From: Candidatus Gastranaerophilales bacterium
GTDB taxonomy: Bacteria; Cyanobacteriota; Vampirovibrionia; Gastranaerophilales; Gastranaerophilaceae
Assembly (NCBI GenBank): GCA_944325005.1
Contig: CALUYO010000001.1
Span: forward strand, 186,001 to 250,000
Length of the DNA stretch: 64,000 nt
Direction of reading: 5' to 3'
Part shown: positions 45,174 through 53,542 of the stretch, piece after piece
Position numbering within the stretch: the stretch's first letter is position 1
Layout: the number at the start of each line of letters is the position of its first letter
The notes under the pieces: model-generated
The model's database searches: none
What the model saw: only the letters and a program-made list of their open reading frames with translations
What the model was told of the DNA's origin: nothing
Made by a program: the position numbers and the translations under genes

Positions 45174-45851
45174 TTATCTCCCCAGTGCATGGAGAAATCT
45201 TCTTATTGATTTATCAATATTTTGTTTTGGAGCAACAATTAAGTGGTTTTCCCCCAGAACAGGTGTAAGTTTTTCTTTTACAAGATCAAGTTTTGCAGGA
45301 TGTGCGTCCAGAAACATCATTGAAATATCGGGTGCATATTGTTTTACATTTTTAACATTTTTTGGCAGAGTTTCCCAGTTAATCTGTTTTTCAATTGCAC
45401 CCTCATTTTCAAGGTCGCCTATTACTACAACTGCGGGCACATAACCGTTTTTTTTCATTGTGAGTGCGTGGGAGAAAGCTTTTTTCAAACCGACGCCGTA
45501 TGCAGTTCCGTAATCTTTTTCATCGTATTTTGTGAATGCATCCATTGATTTTGTGATTGTACTTCCATTCATCGGCCCGCCTTCGTAAATCAAATACGCG
45601 TCCTCTGAAACTCTTAAAATTTTAATTTGATCTTCAGGGTCAAGCAGGTTGCATATTTGTCTTAGCGTCTTTTTCTGAGCCGGAAGATATTTTTGGTTTG
45701 ACGCGGATGAATCAATTAAAAATATGACGGCTGCAGGATGAAACTCATCCACCTTAATTTGTCTTAATCCTGCCCAGATAAATTTTAAAGCAACTGATAA
45801 TACGAGTATTAGTAAACCTAATGTAACCAATCTTTTATTTAATTTCATCAT
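45174..45851 (-). CDS. Membrane-anchored von Willebrand factor A domain protein
   Basis: 225 residues. One N-terminal helix (about 8-27) and a vWA domain with MIDAS DSSAS (47-51), a Thr in GTAYGVG and Asp in VVVIGDLENEG, so metal-dependent adhesion geometry is conserved. It is like a short BatA/BatB subunit, but no MoxR ATPase or TPR partner follows. Two start ATGs are adjacent; AGGCAGGA lies ahead. First gene of the cluster to 41542. Confidence 0.82.
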   Translation of the reverse strand: MMKLNKRLVTLGLLILVLSVALKFIWAGLRQIKVDEFHPAAVIFLIDSSASNQKYLPAQKKTLRQICNLLDPEDQIKILRVSEDAYLIYEGGPMNGSTITKSMDAFTKYDEKDYGTAYGVGLKKAFSHALTMKKNGYVPAVVVIGDLENEGAIEKQINWETLPKNVKNVKQYAPDISMMFLDAHPAKLDLVKEKLTPVLGENHLIVAPKQNIDKSIRRFLHALGR

Positions 45852-45931
45852 TCCTGCCTAATTAAAAACTTTTAGCTAAGAATAATATATCATATATTTG
45901 TTTATTCTGCAAATATACACTATAAACATTT

Positions 45932-45959
45932 AAACTCCTCAGAATTTTCTGAGGAGTTT
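45932..45959 (-). terminator. Terminator after the 46767-45967 gene
   Basis: A perfect 11-base stem, AAACTCCTCAG / CTGAGGAGTTT, with a six-base loop; T-rich on both strands. It separates the hypothetical gene from the vWA cluster. Confidence 0.85.
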
Positions 45960-45966
45960 TTAGATT

Positions 45967-46767
45967 TTAATCAAAATTTGTTTTTGTTTTATTAAATTCA
46001 TCCATCTTTATTTTTGCTTCTTTTAGAACTTTAGCATCCTCTTTTGAGAACTTGTTAGGAGTTTTTGCAATTCTTTCAGCGAAAGTCTTATCTACAACAG
46101 CATTTTTATTTAGGTGCGGTATATTAGGTTGTTTAATTGCTTTATCAAGCGGTTTTGCTGTTTCAACTTCGCCCCTGAGGACTTTTCTTGTATCAACCAT
46201 CATTCTATCCAAATTTCTTTGAAGTTTATTTGTTGCTTCGATGTACTCTTTTAATAGTTGTTGAGCATCAAGTTGTCTTGCTAATTCTACACCTTTTTGT
46301 TCGTCAAATTCTATATGATGTCTTGTTGCCTGTCCTACTGATACATCAGTTGTAACTTTCCCGCCTTTGCGTGACATACCGGCTGCAATATCTTTTCCGT
46401 CCGCTACTTTGCCGCCGTCGATAAAGCCGTTAGCTTGCAAGGTTTTACCGCCGTCTGCAGATACACGGTATTTTACGACGGCCTGTGAAGAACCGGGATT
46501 TGTTATTGATACTGCACCCTGATTGAGTACCTGTTTTCCGTCTCTTAATCTCATACCTGCGATTGCATAATTTGATTCTGCTTTGTAAGCCACATCAAGT
46601 TTTGGATCTTTAACATCTTTTAATACTTTTTGAATCAGTTTACCTGCCTCGTTATCTTGTTTCCCGAGTTCTGCTAACTGTGTACGGCCCAGAGTAATGC
46701 GGCCTGCAGTACCTTCTGTTTTAGGCAGTGCTTTTACAATTTTGCTCATAATTTTTCCGATTGACAT
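45967..46767 (-). CDS. Hypothetical protein, 266 residues
   Basis: No family recognised. AAAGGGG precedes the ATG. No signal peptide or membrane helix. Residues 20-60 are helical and polar, 65-150 look beta-rich (AESNYAIAGMRLRDGKQVLN, YRVSADGGKTLQANGFIDGG), and 160-266 are helical and Lys-rich. The middle could be a small beta sandwich. It is monocistronic and divergent from the XRE gene at 47025; regulation by that protein is possible. Confidence 0.75.
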   Translation of the reverse strand: MSIGKIMSKIVKALPKTEGTAGRITLGRTQLAELGKQDNEAGKLIQKVLKDVKDPKLDVAYKAESNYAIAGMRLRDGKQVLNQGAVSITNPGSSQAVVKYRVSADGGKTLQANGFIDGGKVADGKDIAAGMSRKGGKVTTDVSVGQATRHHIEFDEQKGVELARQLDAQQLLKEYIEATNKLQRNLDRMMVDTRKVLRGEVETAKPLDKAIKQPNIPHLNKNAVVDKTFAERIAKTPNKFSKEDAKVLKEAKIKMDEFNKTKTNFD

Positions 46768-46946
46768 AATAATTTTCCCCTTTCGTTATTATTTACTTTT
46801 TAAAAATTTTTATTAATTCTTTTAATGATTCCTCTTTTGTCTTGAAAATCGATTTTCCCTTTCTCCTTTATAAAAACTTTTGAAAATTCAAAATTGCTAA
46901 AATTTATGAAATTTAAAGTATAAATTAGTAAAATATAGAATTGATA

Positions 46947-46980
46947 GTACATTACAGATTTACAAAACTTAATGTACAAT
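46947..46980 (+). promoter_or_regulatory. XRE gene promoter straddled by an inverted repeat
   Basis: TTACAG (46952-46957), 17 bases and TACAAT (46975-46980). A perfect inverted repeat GTACATTA (46947-46954) / TAATGTAC (46970-46977) overlaps both boxes, a layout expected for autorepression by the downstream regulator. Confidence 0.55.
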
Positions 46981-47024
46981 ACTTTTAGATGCTAAATTTT
47001 GTGTTTTAAGAAGTAATAACGGTA

Positions 47025-47351
47025 ATGGGTGTAAAACAGGAATTCGGTAAAAAAATAAAAAGAATGCGTATTAATCGCGGGCTTACGCAGGAAGAACTTG
47101 CAGAAGCCGTTGATTTGTCTCAGCGTGCAATGAGCGGAATTGAAACGGGGGAAAATTTTGTATCCGCAGAAACTATTGATAAGCTTGTAAAAGCACTGGA
47201 TACTACTCTTGAAGAACTTTTTGCTACTGACCATCTAAAAATGCAGGATGAGTTGCGTCAGGAGATAGATGAAAAACTTGATTCAATTAATAATGACAGT
47301 GAAAAACTGGTAATTGTATATAATGTTATAAAAAGTTTGCTGAAAGAGTAA
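47025..47351 (+). CDS. XRE-family helix-turn-helix transcriptional regulator
   Basis: 108 residues: an HTH at about 6-62 (GKKIKRMRINRGLTQEELAE, SQRAMSGIETGEN) and a short helical tail. It is a paralogue of the regulator at 1365. The operator-like inverted repeat over its promoter suggests autoregulation, possibly also of the divergent gene at 45967. Confidence 0.9.
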   Translation: MGVKQEFGKKIKRMRINRGLTQEELAEAVDLSQRAMSGIETGENFVSAETIDKLVKALDTTLEELFATDHLKMQDELRQEIDEKLDSINNDSEKLVIVYNVIKSLLKE

Positions 47352-47355
47352 GTTT

Positions 47356-48159
47356 TTAATTATTATAAGGGGAAACTGTAAGAGGTTGTGTAAGTTTAAG
47401 TTCAATTGTTGTTCCGTCAGGAATTTGAATATCCTTTCCGCGTTGTAATGAACCTCGTATGCCTCCTCCTAATGCCCCGATACCGCCGTAAATTGCCATA
47501 TTTCTCCCCCATTCGTCACTCCCGCTGAGAGCTGTAAATGCTGCACCGATAAGCATTGTGCCAAGTGCCCCTATTACAACATCGCGTGTCATTTTTTTTG
47601 CCCGTTCACTTTTTTCTTCCATATAAATATTTTCGGTGGCAATACCAAGCATATTTCCATCAGGAGTTAATATTTTATTAAAATTTATCTCAAAAGAGCC
47701 GCTGCCGTATGCATAACCTGCATTTCTGGCGTCTGTTGCTGTACCGTAAATTAAGCTTCCTGCAGGGGCTATCAGAACTCCGTTATATACAAAATCTCTG
47801 GTAAGTTTGGCTGTAAGTCTGTCGTTTTTCTCCAAACTGCCAGAACTTATTCCTGAATCAAATGTTATAGGGAAAGTTGTACCTTCAGGCACTTTCACAA
47901 CTTGTCCAAATAATGGTCTTTGTTGCGGCTCAAAAGTATTATTTATAACTTCTTCTTCGACAAGCGGAATATAATTTGAGCGTTCATTATATTCATTGAT
48001 TTCATATGAATTTTTCTTTTTAGTAAAATCTACGGGCTGAAACATTTGAGTCTGTTTTCTGTCGAATTCTGCCTGAGCTTCATCACTAAAATCATATTCT
48101 GCCAAAACCGGCATTGTTATAAATTGAAAACATATTAAAAGAGCCAAAATCTTTTTCAT
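47356..48159 (-). CDS. Secreted protein with VirB10/TrbI-like region
   Basis: 267 residues. Signal peptide 1-20 (PVLA), a polar stretch, then a beta-rich domain (about 85-175: VPEGTTFPITFDSGISSGSL, RDFVYNGVLIAPAGSLIYGT) that resembles the TrbI/VirB10 beta-barrel. A Gly-rich hydrophobic segment (about 195-240) with GALGGGIRGSL follows. VirB10 proper has an N-terminal cytosolic tail; this protein does not, and no other type IV secretion gene is nearby. It could be an outer-membrane-associated scaffold. The promoter lies 10 bases from the ATG. Confidence 0.78.
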   Translation of the reverse strand: MKKILALLICFQFITMPVLAEYDFSDEAQAEFDRKQTQMFQPVDFTKKKNSYEINEYNERSNYIPLVEEEVINNTFEPQQRPLFGQVVKVPEGTTFPITFDSGISSGSLEKNDRLTAKLTRDFVYNGVLIAPAGSLIYGTATDARNAGYAYGSGSFEINFNKILTPDGNMLGIATENIYMEEKSERAKKMTRDVVIGALGTMLIGAAFTALSGSDEWGRNMAIYGGIGALGGGIRGSLQRGKDIQIPDGTTIELKLTQPLTVSPYNN

Positions 48160-48169
48160 AATTACTTAT

Positions 48170-48197
48170 ATTATAAATGAATATTGAATTATTACAA
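48170..48197 (-). promoter_or_regulatory. Near-leaderless promoter of the VirB10-like gene
   Basis: On the minus strand TTGTAA (48192-48197), 16 bases and TATAAT (48170-48175), then 10 bases to the ATG. It is interleaved with the plsY promoter. Confidence 0.6.
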
Positions 48198-48212
48198 TAT
48201 CCTTGTTATAAT
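48184..48212 (+). promoter_or_regulatory. Promoter of plsY
   Basis: TTGAAT (48184-48189), 17 bases and TATAAT (48207-48212). The start point near 48219 leaves a leader of about 18 bases, just enough for the AGGAGAGGA ribosome binding site. Confidence 0.7.
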
Positions 48213-48236
48213 TGTTTGCACAGGAGAGGAAATTTT

Positions 48237-48842
48237 ATGGAAAATATATTGGAATTACTGGCAGTTGTTATAAGTGCTTATATTATCGGTTCTATACCTA
48301 CAGGGTATATTATTGTAAAAGTATTTACAGGCGAAGATATAAGAACTATAGGCTCGGGCTCTACAGGTGCAACTAATGTTAAAAGAGTTATGGGTAAAAA
48401 ATGGTTTTTTATTACTCTGCTATTGGATGCTTTTAAGGGGGCTCTTCCTGTTGTACTGGCTTCTTTATTTGCGAAAACTTTTACAGGTATCGGGCTTTTG
48501 CCTGTACTGGCAGCAGTCGCAGTAATTCTAGGACACAGCAAGTCAATATTTCTTAAGTTTACAGGCGGAAAATCTGTTGCGTCCGGAGTCGGGACAATTT
48601 TGGCTCTTAACTGGCAGGTTGGGCTTATTATTGCCGCAATATGGGCTGTAATTACATTTTTTACAAGATATGTTTCAGTCGGTTCTATTATTGCGCTTGC
48701 ATTGTCGCCTTTCATAATGTGGGCTTTTAAAGCACCGATTGCATATATTTGTTATTGCGCGCTGGGTGCTGTATATATAATCTGGCTTCACCGTTCAAAT
48801 ATTCAAAGACTTATCAAAGGTGAAGAAAACAAGGTGAGATAA
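48237..48842 (+). CDS. plsY: Glycerol-3-phosphate acyltransferase
   Basis: Transfers acyl from acyl-phosphate to glycerol-3-phosphate, the first step of phospholipid synthesis, at the inner membrane. 201 residues from the ATG at 48237 (AGGAGAGGA ahead). Signature motifs: GSIPTGY, GSGSTGATNVKR and FTGGKSVASGVG, plus five hydrophobic helices. A longer frame begins inside the promoter and is rejected. Followed 3 bases later by a small membrane protein. Confidence 0.96.
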   Translation: MENILELLAVVISAYIIGSIPTGYIIVKVFTGEDIRTIGSGSTGATNVKRVMGKKWFFITLLLDAFKGALPVVLASLFAKTFTGIGLLPVLAAVAVILGHSKSIFLKFTGGKSVASGVGTILALNWQVGLIIAAIWAVITFFTRYVSVGSIIALALSPFIMWAFKAPIAYICYCALGAVYIIWLHRSNIQRLIKGEENKVR

Positions 48843-48844
48843 TT

Positions 48845-49048
48845 ATGGATTTTACGATTTTATTAATAGGTTTGGGTATAATAATTGTTCTATTTATAGT
48901 CGGTAAGATTTTTGCTATTCTGACAAAAATTTTCTTGATAATTTTGTTGGTTGCCGCATTAGCAGTCGGATTTTTTATCTGGCAGAATAGTAATAAAGAA
49001 GTTTCTGTTAATAAAACAAGTTATATTACCTGTGAATATTTTCTTTAA
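48845..49048 (+). CDS. Small membrane protein, 67 residues
   Basis: Two closely spaced hydrophobic segments (about 4-22 and 26-46) and a polar tail. No family recognised. Its start lies 3 bases after the plsY stop, so it is translated from the same mRNA. Plausible but unproven. Confidence 0.6.
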   Translation: MDFTILLIGLGIIIVLFIVGKIFAILTKIFLIILLVAALAVGFFIWQNSNKEVSVNKTSYITCEYFL

Positions 49049-49099
49049 TAAAAAATTTAAATACTTATGCTTTAGTGGAGCAAGTTTTTTATTTGCTTT

Positions 49100-51610
49100 T
49101 TATCCTTTTATCATTTTGTTGAAAACATTGCTGTTTGTAAAGTTTATTTCCTGAGCAGGAGGTTTTATTTCTTCTGCCTGAACAGTGGCACCGAATTGCT
49201 CTTTTTTATCAACTTCATAAGTTTTAATCGGACGTTTGCCTGTTAAGCGCTTCATAAAGTCATAGTACTTTCTTTCAAAACCGGTAGCATTATTTTGTTT
49301 TTCTTCAAGTGCAATTAACTGGTCACGGGAGTGTGTACCGACAGCTACTCCTACAGATTTTCTTGTCAACCATTCTCCGATAGTTGTGTTTGTAAATGTA
49401 ATCCAGCTCATCCCAAACAAAGATTGGTGATATTGTTTGCTGAATGTGCTGTTAAATAAGTCAATCAATAGTGTTTGATAGAATAATCTTGAACCTTCCT
49501 GAACAAATCTTTCTTTAAATTTGGTTTTAGCACCTTCTACATCATTACCGTTTGATTTCAGCATTACCATGTTGTAGTTATCAGTCATAAGGAACCAGAT
49601 GGTTGCTGCCAGCGCTGCTGTTTTTGCCATATTCGAAAGTTCACTGTTAGAAACATTTGACATTGTATCTACATTAAATGATTTTAGGATGCTGTCTTTA
49701 ACATAAGACTGAAATTCATTAGGTGTTAAATTTTTCTTAGCGGCTTTGTGCCCGATATTTTCAATACTTTTTGCAAGTGATGATACATTTGAAATTCTTC
49801 TTAATAGATCTTGTTCTTCAGAAGAAAGTTTTGTACTTTGAGCAACTTTACCGCTTGAAACTTTTTGAATAAATTCTTCAAGTGATTTTGCATCATTAAT
49901 ATTTTTTTCTTTTGCGTAATTTTTTACGATGGTACTGAGTGTATTTTTATCTTTAATATCTAATTTCAGGAATTTTGATTTTTTACCCATTGACTTTATA
50001 GCGTCATCTATAAATGTATACGGGAGTGTGCCGTACTTCCAGATAAATTTGAACGGAGCAAGGAAAAAGTTCACAAGAGGTTTAATTTTTTTGTCTTTAG
50101 CTCCGAGACTGATTGTTCCATCCTGATTTATGGCTGTTTTTGCTATATTTCTATATTCTTCTGCGAGATTATTAAAGCCGTTTTTATCAAGAATATCTGT
50201 TATTTCGTTAAATTTTTCCTGAGAAATTCTGTAGTCTTTTATCTGGGTTGCATCGTTATAATGCTTTTTAAAGAAGCCTGAGAAATTTTTCCAGCCAGCT
50301 TCTACTGAAGGAATTTTTCTTAACCCCTTTACTGCGAAGCCGCCGCCGATTATTAATGCTAATGCTTTTACTATTGTGTCAAATGACAGCAGCGGTTTTT
50401 GAGCTTTTTCTTTGTCGTCTTTTTTATTTTCAGATGCTTTGAACGATAAGTCGGGTTTAATTTCAGCTTCCGGTGCATGATTTTTTAGGTTTTCGGCTCT
50501 TGCTTCTTCAGGTGTTAATCTTGTAATATGTTTACCGTTGATTACACGAGAGAATGCTTCCGTTGTCAGTGTTGTTAATGCGGTCATTAACATAATACCC
50601 ATTTTGGAATTATTAATATATTTATTCAATGCGCCGAGTGTTACAAGCGTAATATATGCATTAAAGCCTATTCTTGCCATTTCCTGTTTAAACCTAACTT
50701 TTTGTTCATGTGATGCTGCATTTTTATCGTCATCCATCATTCTGGAAAGGTTGTAAGCGTCGTTTGCAAGAAATATAGCCGGCGGTAGTCCGGAAACAAG
50801 TCTGTTTAGCGATCTTTCGTGTTTAGTGTCGTAATTGCCTGTTTTAGGGTCAAACATTTTAACTGAACGCTGGAAAATTTTTGAGGCAATTTCTTCTTCG
50901 GATTTACCTTTTAAGCTATTTGCCGTTTCAAATAATCCGCGAAGAGAATTAACTTTTGCATCAACTTTAGAGCGCTGTCTTATTCCTTTAAAGAAAGGTT
51001 GTTGAAGAGTTTTATCAGCCCAGCCTTTAAAAGGTTTTATTCTTCTTAATAATGTTACTGTTCCGTTAAGAATATCTGCTGGTAAAATCTTTACAGGGTA
51101 AATTAATCCGTCCCAGATTAACTGCGGGATTGTTTTTTTGTAAAAAGTAATTTTGTCGCCATCGATATTAACCATTTTTTTAGTTAATTCGGAATCTCTT
51201 ATACTTTCAAATAATTCCTGTCCGACAGAGGAGTTTATTTCTTCTCCTTTAGGTGACTTTTTAACAATGCCCGTATACTTTTCAGAGAATTTTAAAAATT
51301 CATTGATACTGTATTCGCCAGCTTTTTTATAAGATGGCGCAAATCTTAATGCAAGTCCTGCTGCAATCAATGCTCCTACTGTATAAAGAAGCGGCTTCAT
51401 TTTGTCGTCTTTAGGAGCAGTTTTTTTATCTCCGTTAAAAGAAAGACCTTTAAAAGATAATTCATTTGAAATACTTTTTAAAGGTCTCTCGTTTATATTA
51501 TTTTTTAAAGACATGAACTCGGAAGAAAGAGGTACACGGCTTGGAGATAATTCCCCGGACGATTTCTGTCGCTGTTTTACCACATCATAGTTTAATCTTC
51601 CTACTAGCAT
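49100..51610 (-). CDS. Large hypothetical membrane-associated protein with SFKG motifs
   Basis: 836 residues from the ATG at 51610, chosen for the GGAAGGAAAAAAGAA ahead; a start at 51631 lies at the predicted transcription start (TTGTCA, 17 bases, AAGAAT on the minus strand). The N-terminal region contains ELSFKGLSFNG (about 50-60), and DLSFKAS recurs near 390. Several hydrophobic helices (about 70-90, 320-360, 410-435, 680-700) alternate with long basic helical stretches. The sequence falls into two similar halves (a helix, KKAGEYSINEFLKF... then ...KNFSGFFKKHYND), suggesting an internal duplication. No family recognised. Confidence 0.78.
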   Translation of the reverse strand: MLVGRLNYDVVKQRQKSSGELSPSRVPLSSEFMSLKNNINERPLKSISNELSFKGLSFNGDKKTAPKDDKMKPLLYTVGALIAAGLALRFAPSYKKAGEYSINEFLKFSEKYTGIVKKSPKGEEINSSVGQELFESIRDSELTKKMVNIDGDKITFYKKTIPQLIWDGLIYPVKILPADILNGTVTLLRRIKPFKGWADKTLQQPFFKGIRQRSKVDAKVNSLRGLFETANSLKGKSEEEIASKIFQRSVKMFDPKTGNYDTKHERSLNRLVSGLPPAIFLANDAYNLSRMMDDDKNAASHEQKVRFKQEMARIGFNAYITLVTLGALNKYINNSKMGIMLMTALTTLTTEAFSRVINGKHITRLTPEEARAENLKNHAPEAEIKPDLSFKASENKKDDKEKAQKPLLSFDTIVKALALIIGGGFAVKGLRKIPSVEAGWKNFSGFFKKHYNDATQIKDYRISQEKFNEITDILDKNGFNNLAEEYRNIAKTAINQDGTISLGAKDKKIKPLVNFFLAPFKFIWKYGTLPYTFIDDAIKSMGKKSKFLKLDIKDKNTLSTIVKNYAKEKNINDAKSLEEFIQKVSSGKVAQSTKLSSEEQDLLRRISNVSSLAKSIENIGHKAAKKNLTPNEFQSYVKDSILKSFNVDTMSNVSNSELSNMAKTAALAATIWFLMTDNYNMVMLKSNGNDVEGAKTKFKERFVQEGSRLFYQTLLIDLFNSTFSKQYHQSLFGMSWITFTNTTIGEWLTRKSVGVAVGTHSRDQLIALEEKQNNATGFERKYYDFMKRLTGKRPIKTYEVDKKEQFGATVQAEEIKPPAQEINFTNSNVFNKMIKG

Positions 51611-51701
51611 TTCTTTTTTCCTTCCCGTCATGTATTCTTAACTGAACAAATATTTTTGACAAGTGGGAGTATATACAAAATTTACAGTATTTAACAAATT
51701 T

Positions 51702-52502
51702 CTAAATGTTTTTTATTATTTCAAGAATTAAAGATTTGAATTTAATTTTAGCAGTGTTTGCAGCTTCAATAACTTCTTCATGTGAAAGTTTTCCGCTTGT
51801 TGCGGAGCTTGCTGCGTTTGTGATGCAGCTTATCCCGAGAACATCAAGCCCGCAGTAATTTGCAATGATTGCCTCTGGAACAGTCGACATCCCTACTGCA
51901 TCTCCGCCGAGCAGTCTTATCATTTTAATTTCTGCCGGAGTTTCGTAAGAAGGCCCTGAATTTGCCCAGTAAACTCCTTTTTGTACATCTATTCCCAGTG
52001 TTTCCGCACATTTTTCAGCAAGTTCAATAAGAGATTTTTTGTAAACTTCAGTCATATCAGGGAAACGTTCCCCAAAAGTTTCATCATTAGGTCCTATTAG
52101 AGGGTTTGAACACATATTATTTATGTGATCTGTTATAAGCATTAAATCAGCCGGTTTGAAATTTTCATTTACTGCGCCTGCAGCATTTGTGAGAATGAGA
52201 GTTTTGACGCCCAATGCTTTCATAACCTTGACAGGATAAGTTATTTCCTGCATTGAATGACCTTCATAAAAATGGTTTCTTCCCTGCATCATTAAAACCT
52301 GTTTGTTTTCGATTTCTGCAAAAACCAGTCGTCCTTTATGACCTTGAACTGTTGATTTTATAAAATCGGGAATTTCTATATAAGGAAGAGCGTAATCGCA
52401 ATACTCATCAGCAAGTTCACCAAGTCCTGAACCCAGTATTATACCAATTTCGGGCTTAAAATTATTCGTTTTTTCATTAATAAATTCTACTGTTTTTTTC
52501 AT
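51702..52502 (-). CDS. Purine nucleoside phosphorylase
   Basis: Phosphorolysis of inosine/guanosine to base and ribose-1-phosphate. 266 residues, class I trimeric type: GIILGSGLGELAD (phosphate loop), VQGHKGRLVFAE, MQGRNHFYEGHSM and LILTNAAGAVNENF with the purine-site residues VYWANSGPSYETPAEI. GAGGGG precedes the start. With upp nearby it points to nucleoside salvage. Confidence 0.95.
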   Translation of the reverse strand: MKKTVEFINEKTNNFKPEIGIILGSGLGELADEYCDYALPYIEIPDFIKSTVQGHKGRLVFAEIENKQVLMMQGRNHFYEGHSMQEITYPVKVMKALGVKTLILTNAAGAVNENFKPADLMLITDHINNMCSNPLIGPNDETFGERFPDMTEVYKKSLIELAEKCAETLGIDVQKGVYWANSGPSYETPAEIKMIRLLGGDAVGMSTVPEAIIANYCGLDVLGISCITNAASSATSGKLSHEEVIEAANTAKIKFKSLILEIIKNI

Positions 52503-52525
52503 AACCCCTCATCAATAATACACAC

Positions 52526-52562
52526 AAAAATGCACAAGATTAATCACAATCCTGTGCATTTT
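52526..52562 (-). terminator. Terminator of the omega-like gene
   Basis: A near-perfect hairpin, AAAATGCACA / TGTGCATTTT extended by GATT/AATC past one mismatch, with T runs on both strands. It separates the omega-like gene from the nucleoside phosphorylase gene. Confidence 0.8.
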
Positions 52563-52571
52563 ATCTCAAAT

Positions 52572-52814
52572 TTAACCTACTAATCTGTCATCATCAGCTT
52601 CTGCAGCTTTTACCATAATAGCATGCTCTACCGGATTTTCTTTTTTGTAAGTAGTATCAAAATTTTCTTCAAAATTGAAATCGTCATGAGCTTTCTTAGC
52701 CTGATTTTCATCTACAAGCTTTTTAGCAAGTTCAGCAATTTCATAAACCAGTTGATACCTGTTGTCTGTATTTTCATTTAAGTCCCAGGCAACTCTTATT
52801 ATTTGATCCATCAT
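52572..52814 (-). CDS. rpoZ: Probable RNA polymerase omega subunit
   Basis: 80 residues. The pattern ENTDNRYQLVYEIAELAKKLV followed by a short spacer and ENPVEHAIMVKAAEAD matches the omega arrangement (NR.xLV...A..A..L, then a helix with AL.E...), though conservation is low. It would help assemble the polymerase core. Promoter on the minus strand: TTGCCA, 17 bases, TATTAT. The alternative is an unrelated small helical protein. Confidence 0.6.
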   Translation of the reverse strand: MMDQIIRVAWDLNENTDNRYQLVYEIAELAKKLVDENQAKKAHDDFNFEENFDTTYKKENPVEHAIMVKAAEADDDRLVG

Positions 52815-52909
52815 AAGTTAAAACCTCACTTTTTGTTTAACTCAATAATATAATACAAAAACTTTTTTGGCAAGTAGCAAAAAAATGCGTATTGTTGTAT
52901 AATTATTTT

Positions 52910-53542
52910 ATGAAAATTTTTGAGGGTATGCATAAATATGTTCTTCTGGAATTCGGAATCTGGTTTCTGATATTATGTGCACTGATTGCGGTTGTAAGAA
53001 TTCATCATTATAAAAAGGAAAAGGAGCTTGTTACATACCAGATTTTTATGCCGGATGTTGACGGTCTTATTACCGGTTCTCCTGTGAAATTTATGGGAGT
53101 TCAGATTGGTTATATAGAAAAAGTTAAAATTGTTGCAGATGATGTATATTTAAAAATTGTCATAACGGATAAGGATGTTGTTATTCCTAAAGGTTCAATT
53201 GCTACTGTTGAATTTAACGGAATGGGTGGTTCAAAATCTCTTGAAGTTTATCCGCCGACAAAAGAGAGCCTTGCTGAAAATAAGCTTATTGTTGTTGAAA
53301 GTCCTAAAAGACTTCATGATTCTCTCGGGCTGCTCAACGATATGTTTGATAAAATAGGTTCCATCAGCACTAAGTTGTCATTTTTTGCTAGGGAAACAGG
53401 TGTAACTGATATGAGTAAAGGTATTCATACTGATGAAATTCAAACAAATATGACTGCTTTGGATAAATTAATTAAGGGGTTTTCTGATATAAAGAAAGAA
53501 GGAGCAAAATATGAACAAAGAGAAGATAAGAGTAATAAATAA
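52910..53542 (+). CDS. MCE/MlaD-family lipid-transport protein
   Basis: 210 residues from the ATG at 52910, which lies 6 bases after a TATAAT; the longer frame is rejected. One N-terminal helix (about 12-30), then an MCE domain (about 35-125) with FMPDVDGLITGSPVKFMGVQIG and VEFNGMGGSKSLEVYPP, and a helical tail. MlaD-type proteins carry phospholipid between membranes; the usual MlaE permease and MlaF ATPase are not adjacent. An MlaA-fusion lies at 34626. It overlaps upp by 32 bases. Confidence 0.87.
   Translation: MKIFEGMHKYVLLEFGIWFLILCALIAVVRIHHYKKEKELVTYQIFMPDVDGLITGSPVKFMGVQIGYIEKVKIVADDVYLKIVITDKDVVIPKGSIATVEFNGMGGSKSLEVYPPTKESLAENKLIVVESPKRLHDSLGLLNDMFDKIGSISTKLSFFARETGVTDMSKGIHTDEIQTNMTALDKLIKGFSDIKKEGAKYEQREDKSNK

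Noticed and set aside
40795-45851. A standard TonB-ExbB-ExbD energy-transduction operon
   Set aside because: TonB_C-like domains are present but I find neither the three-helix ExbB nor the Asp-containing ExbD helix in any neighbouring gene.
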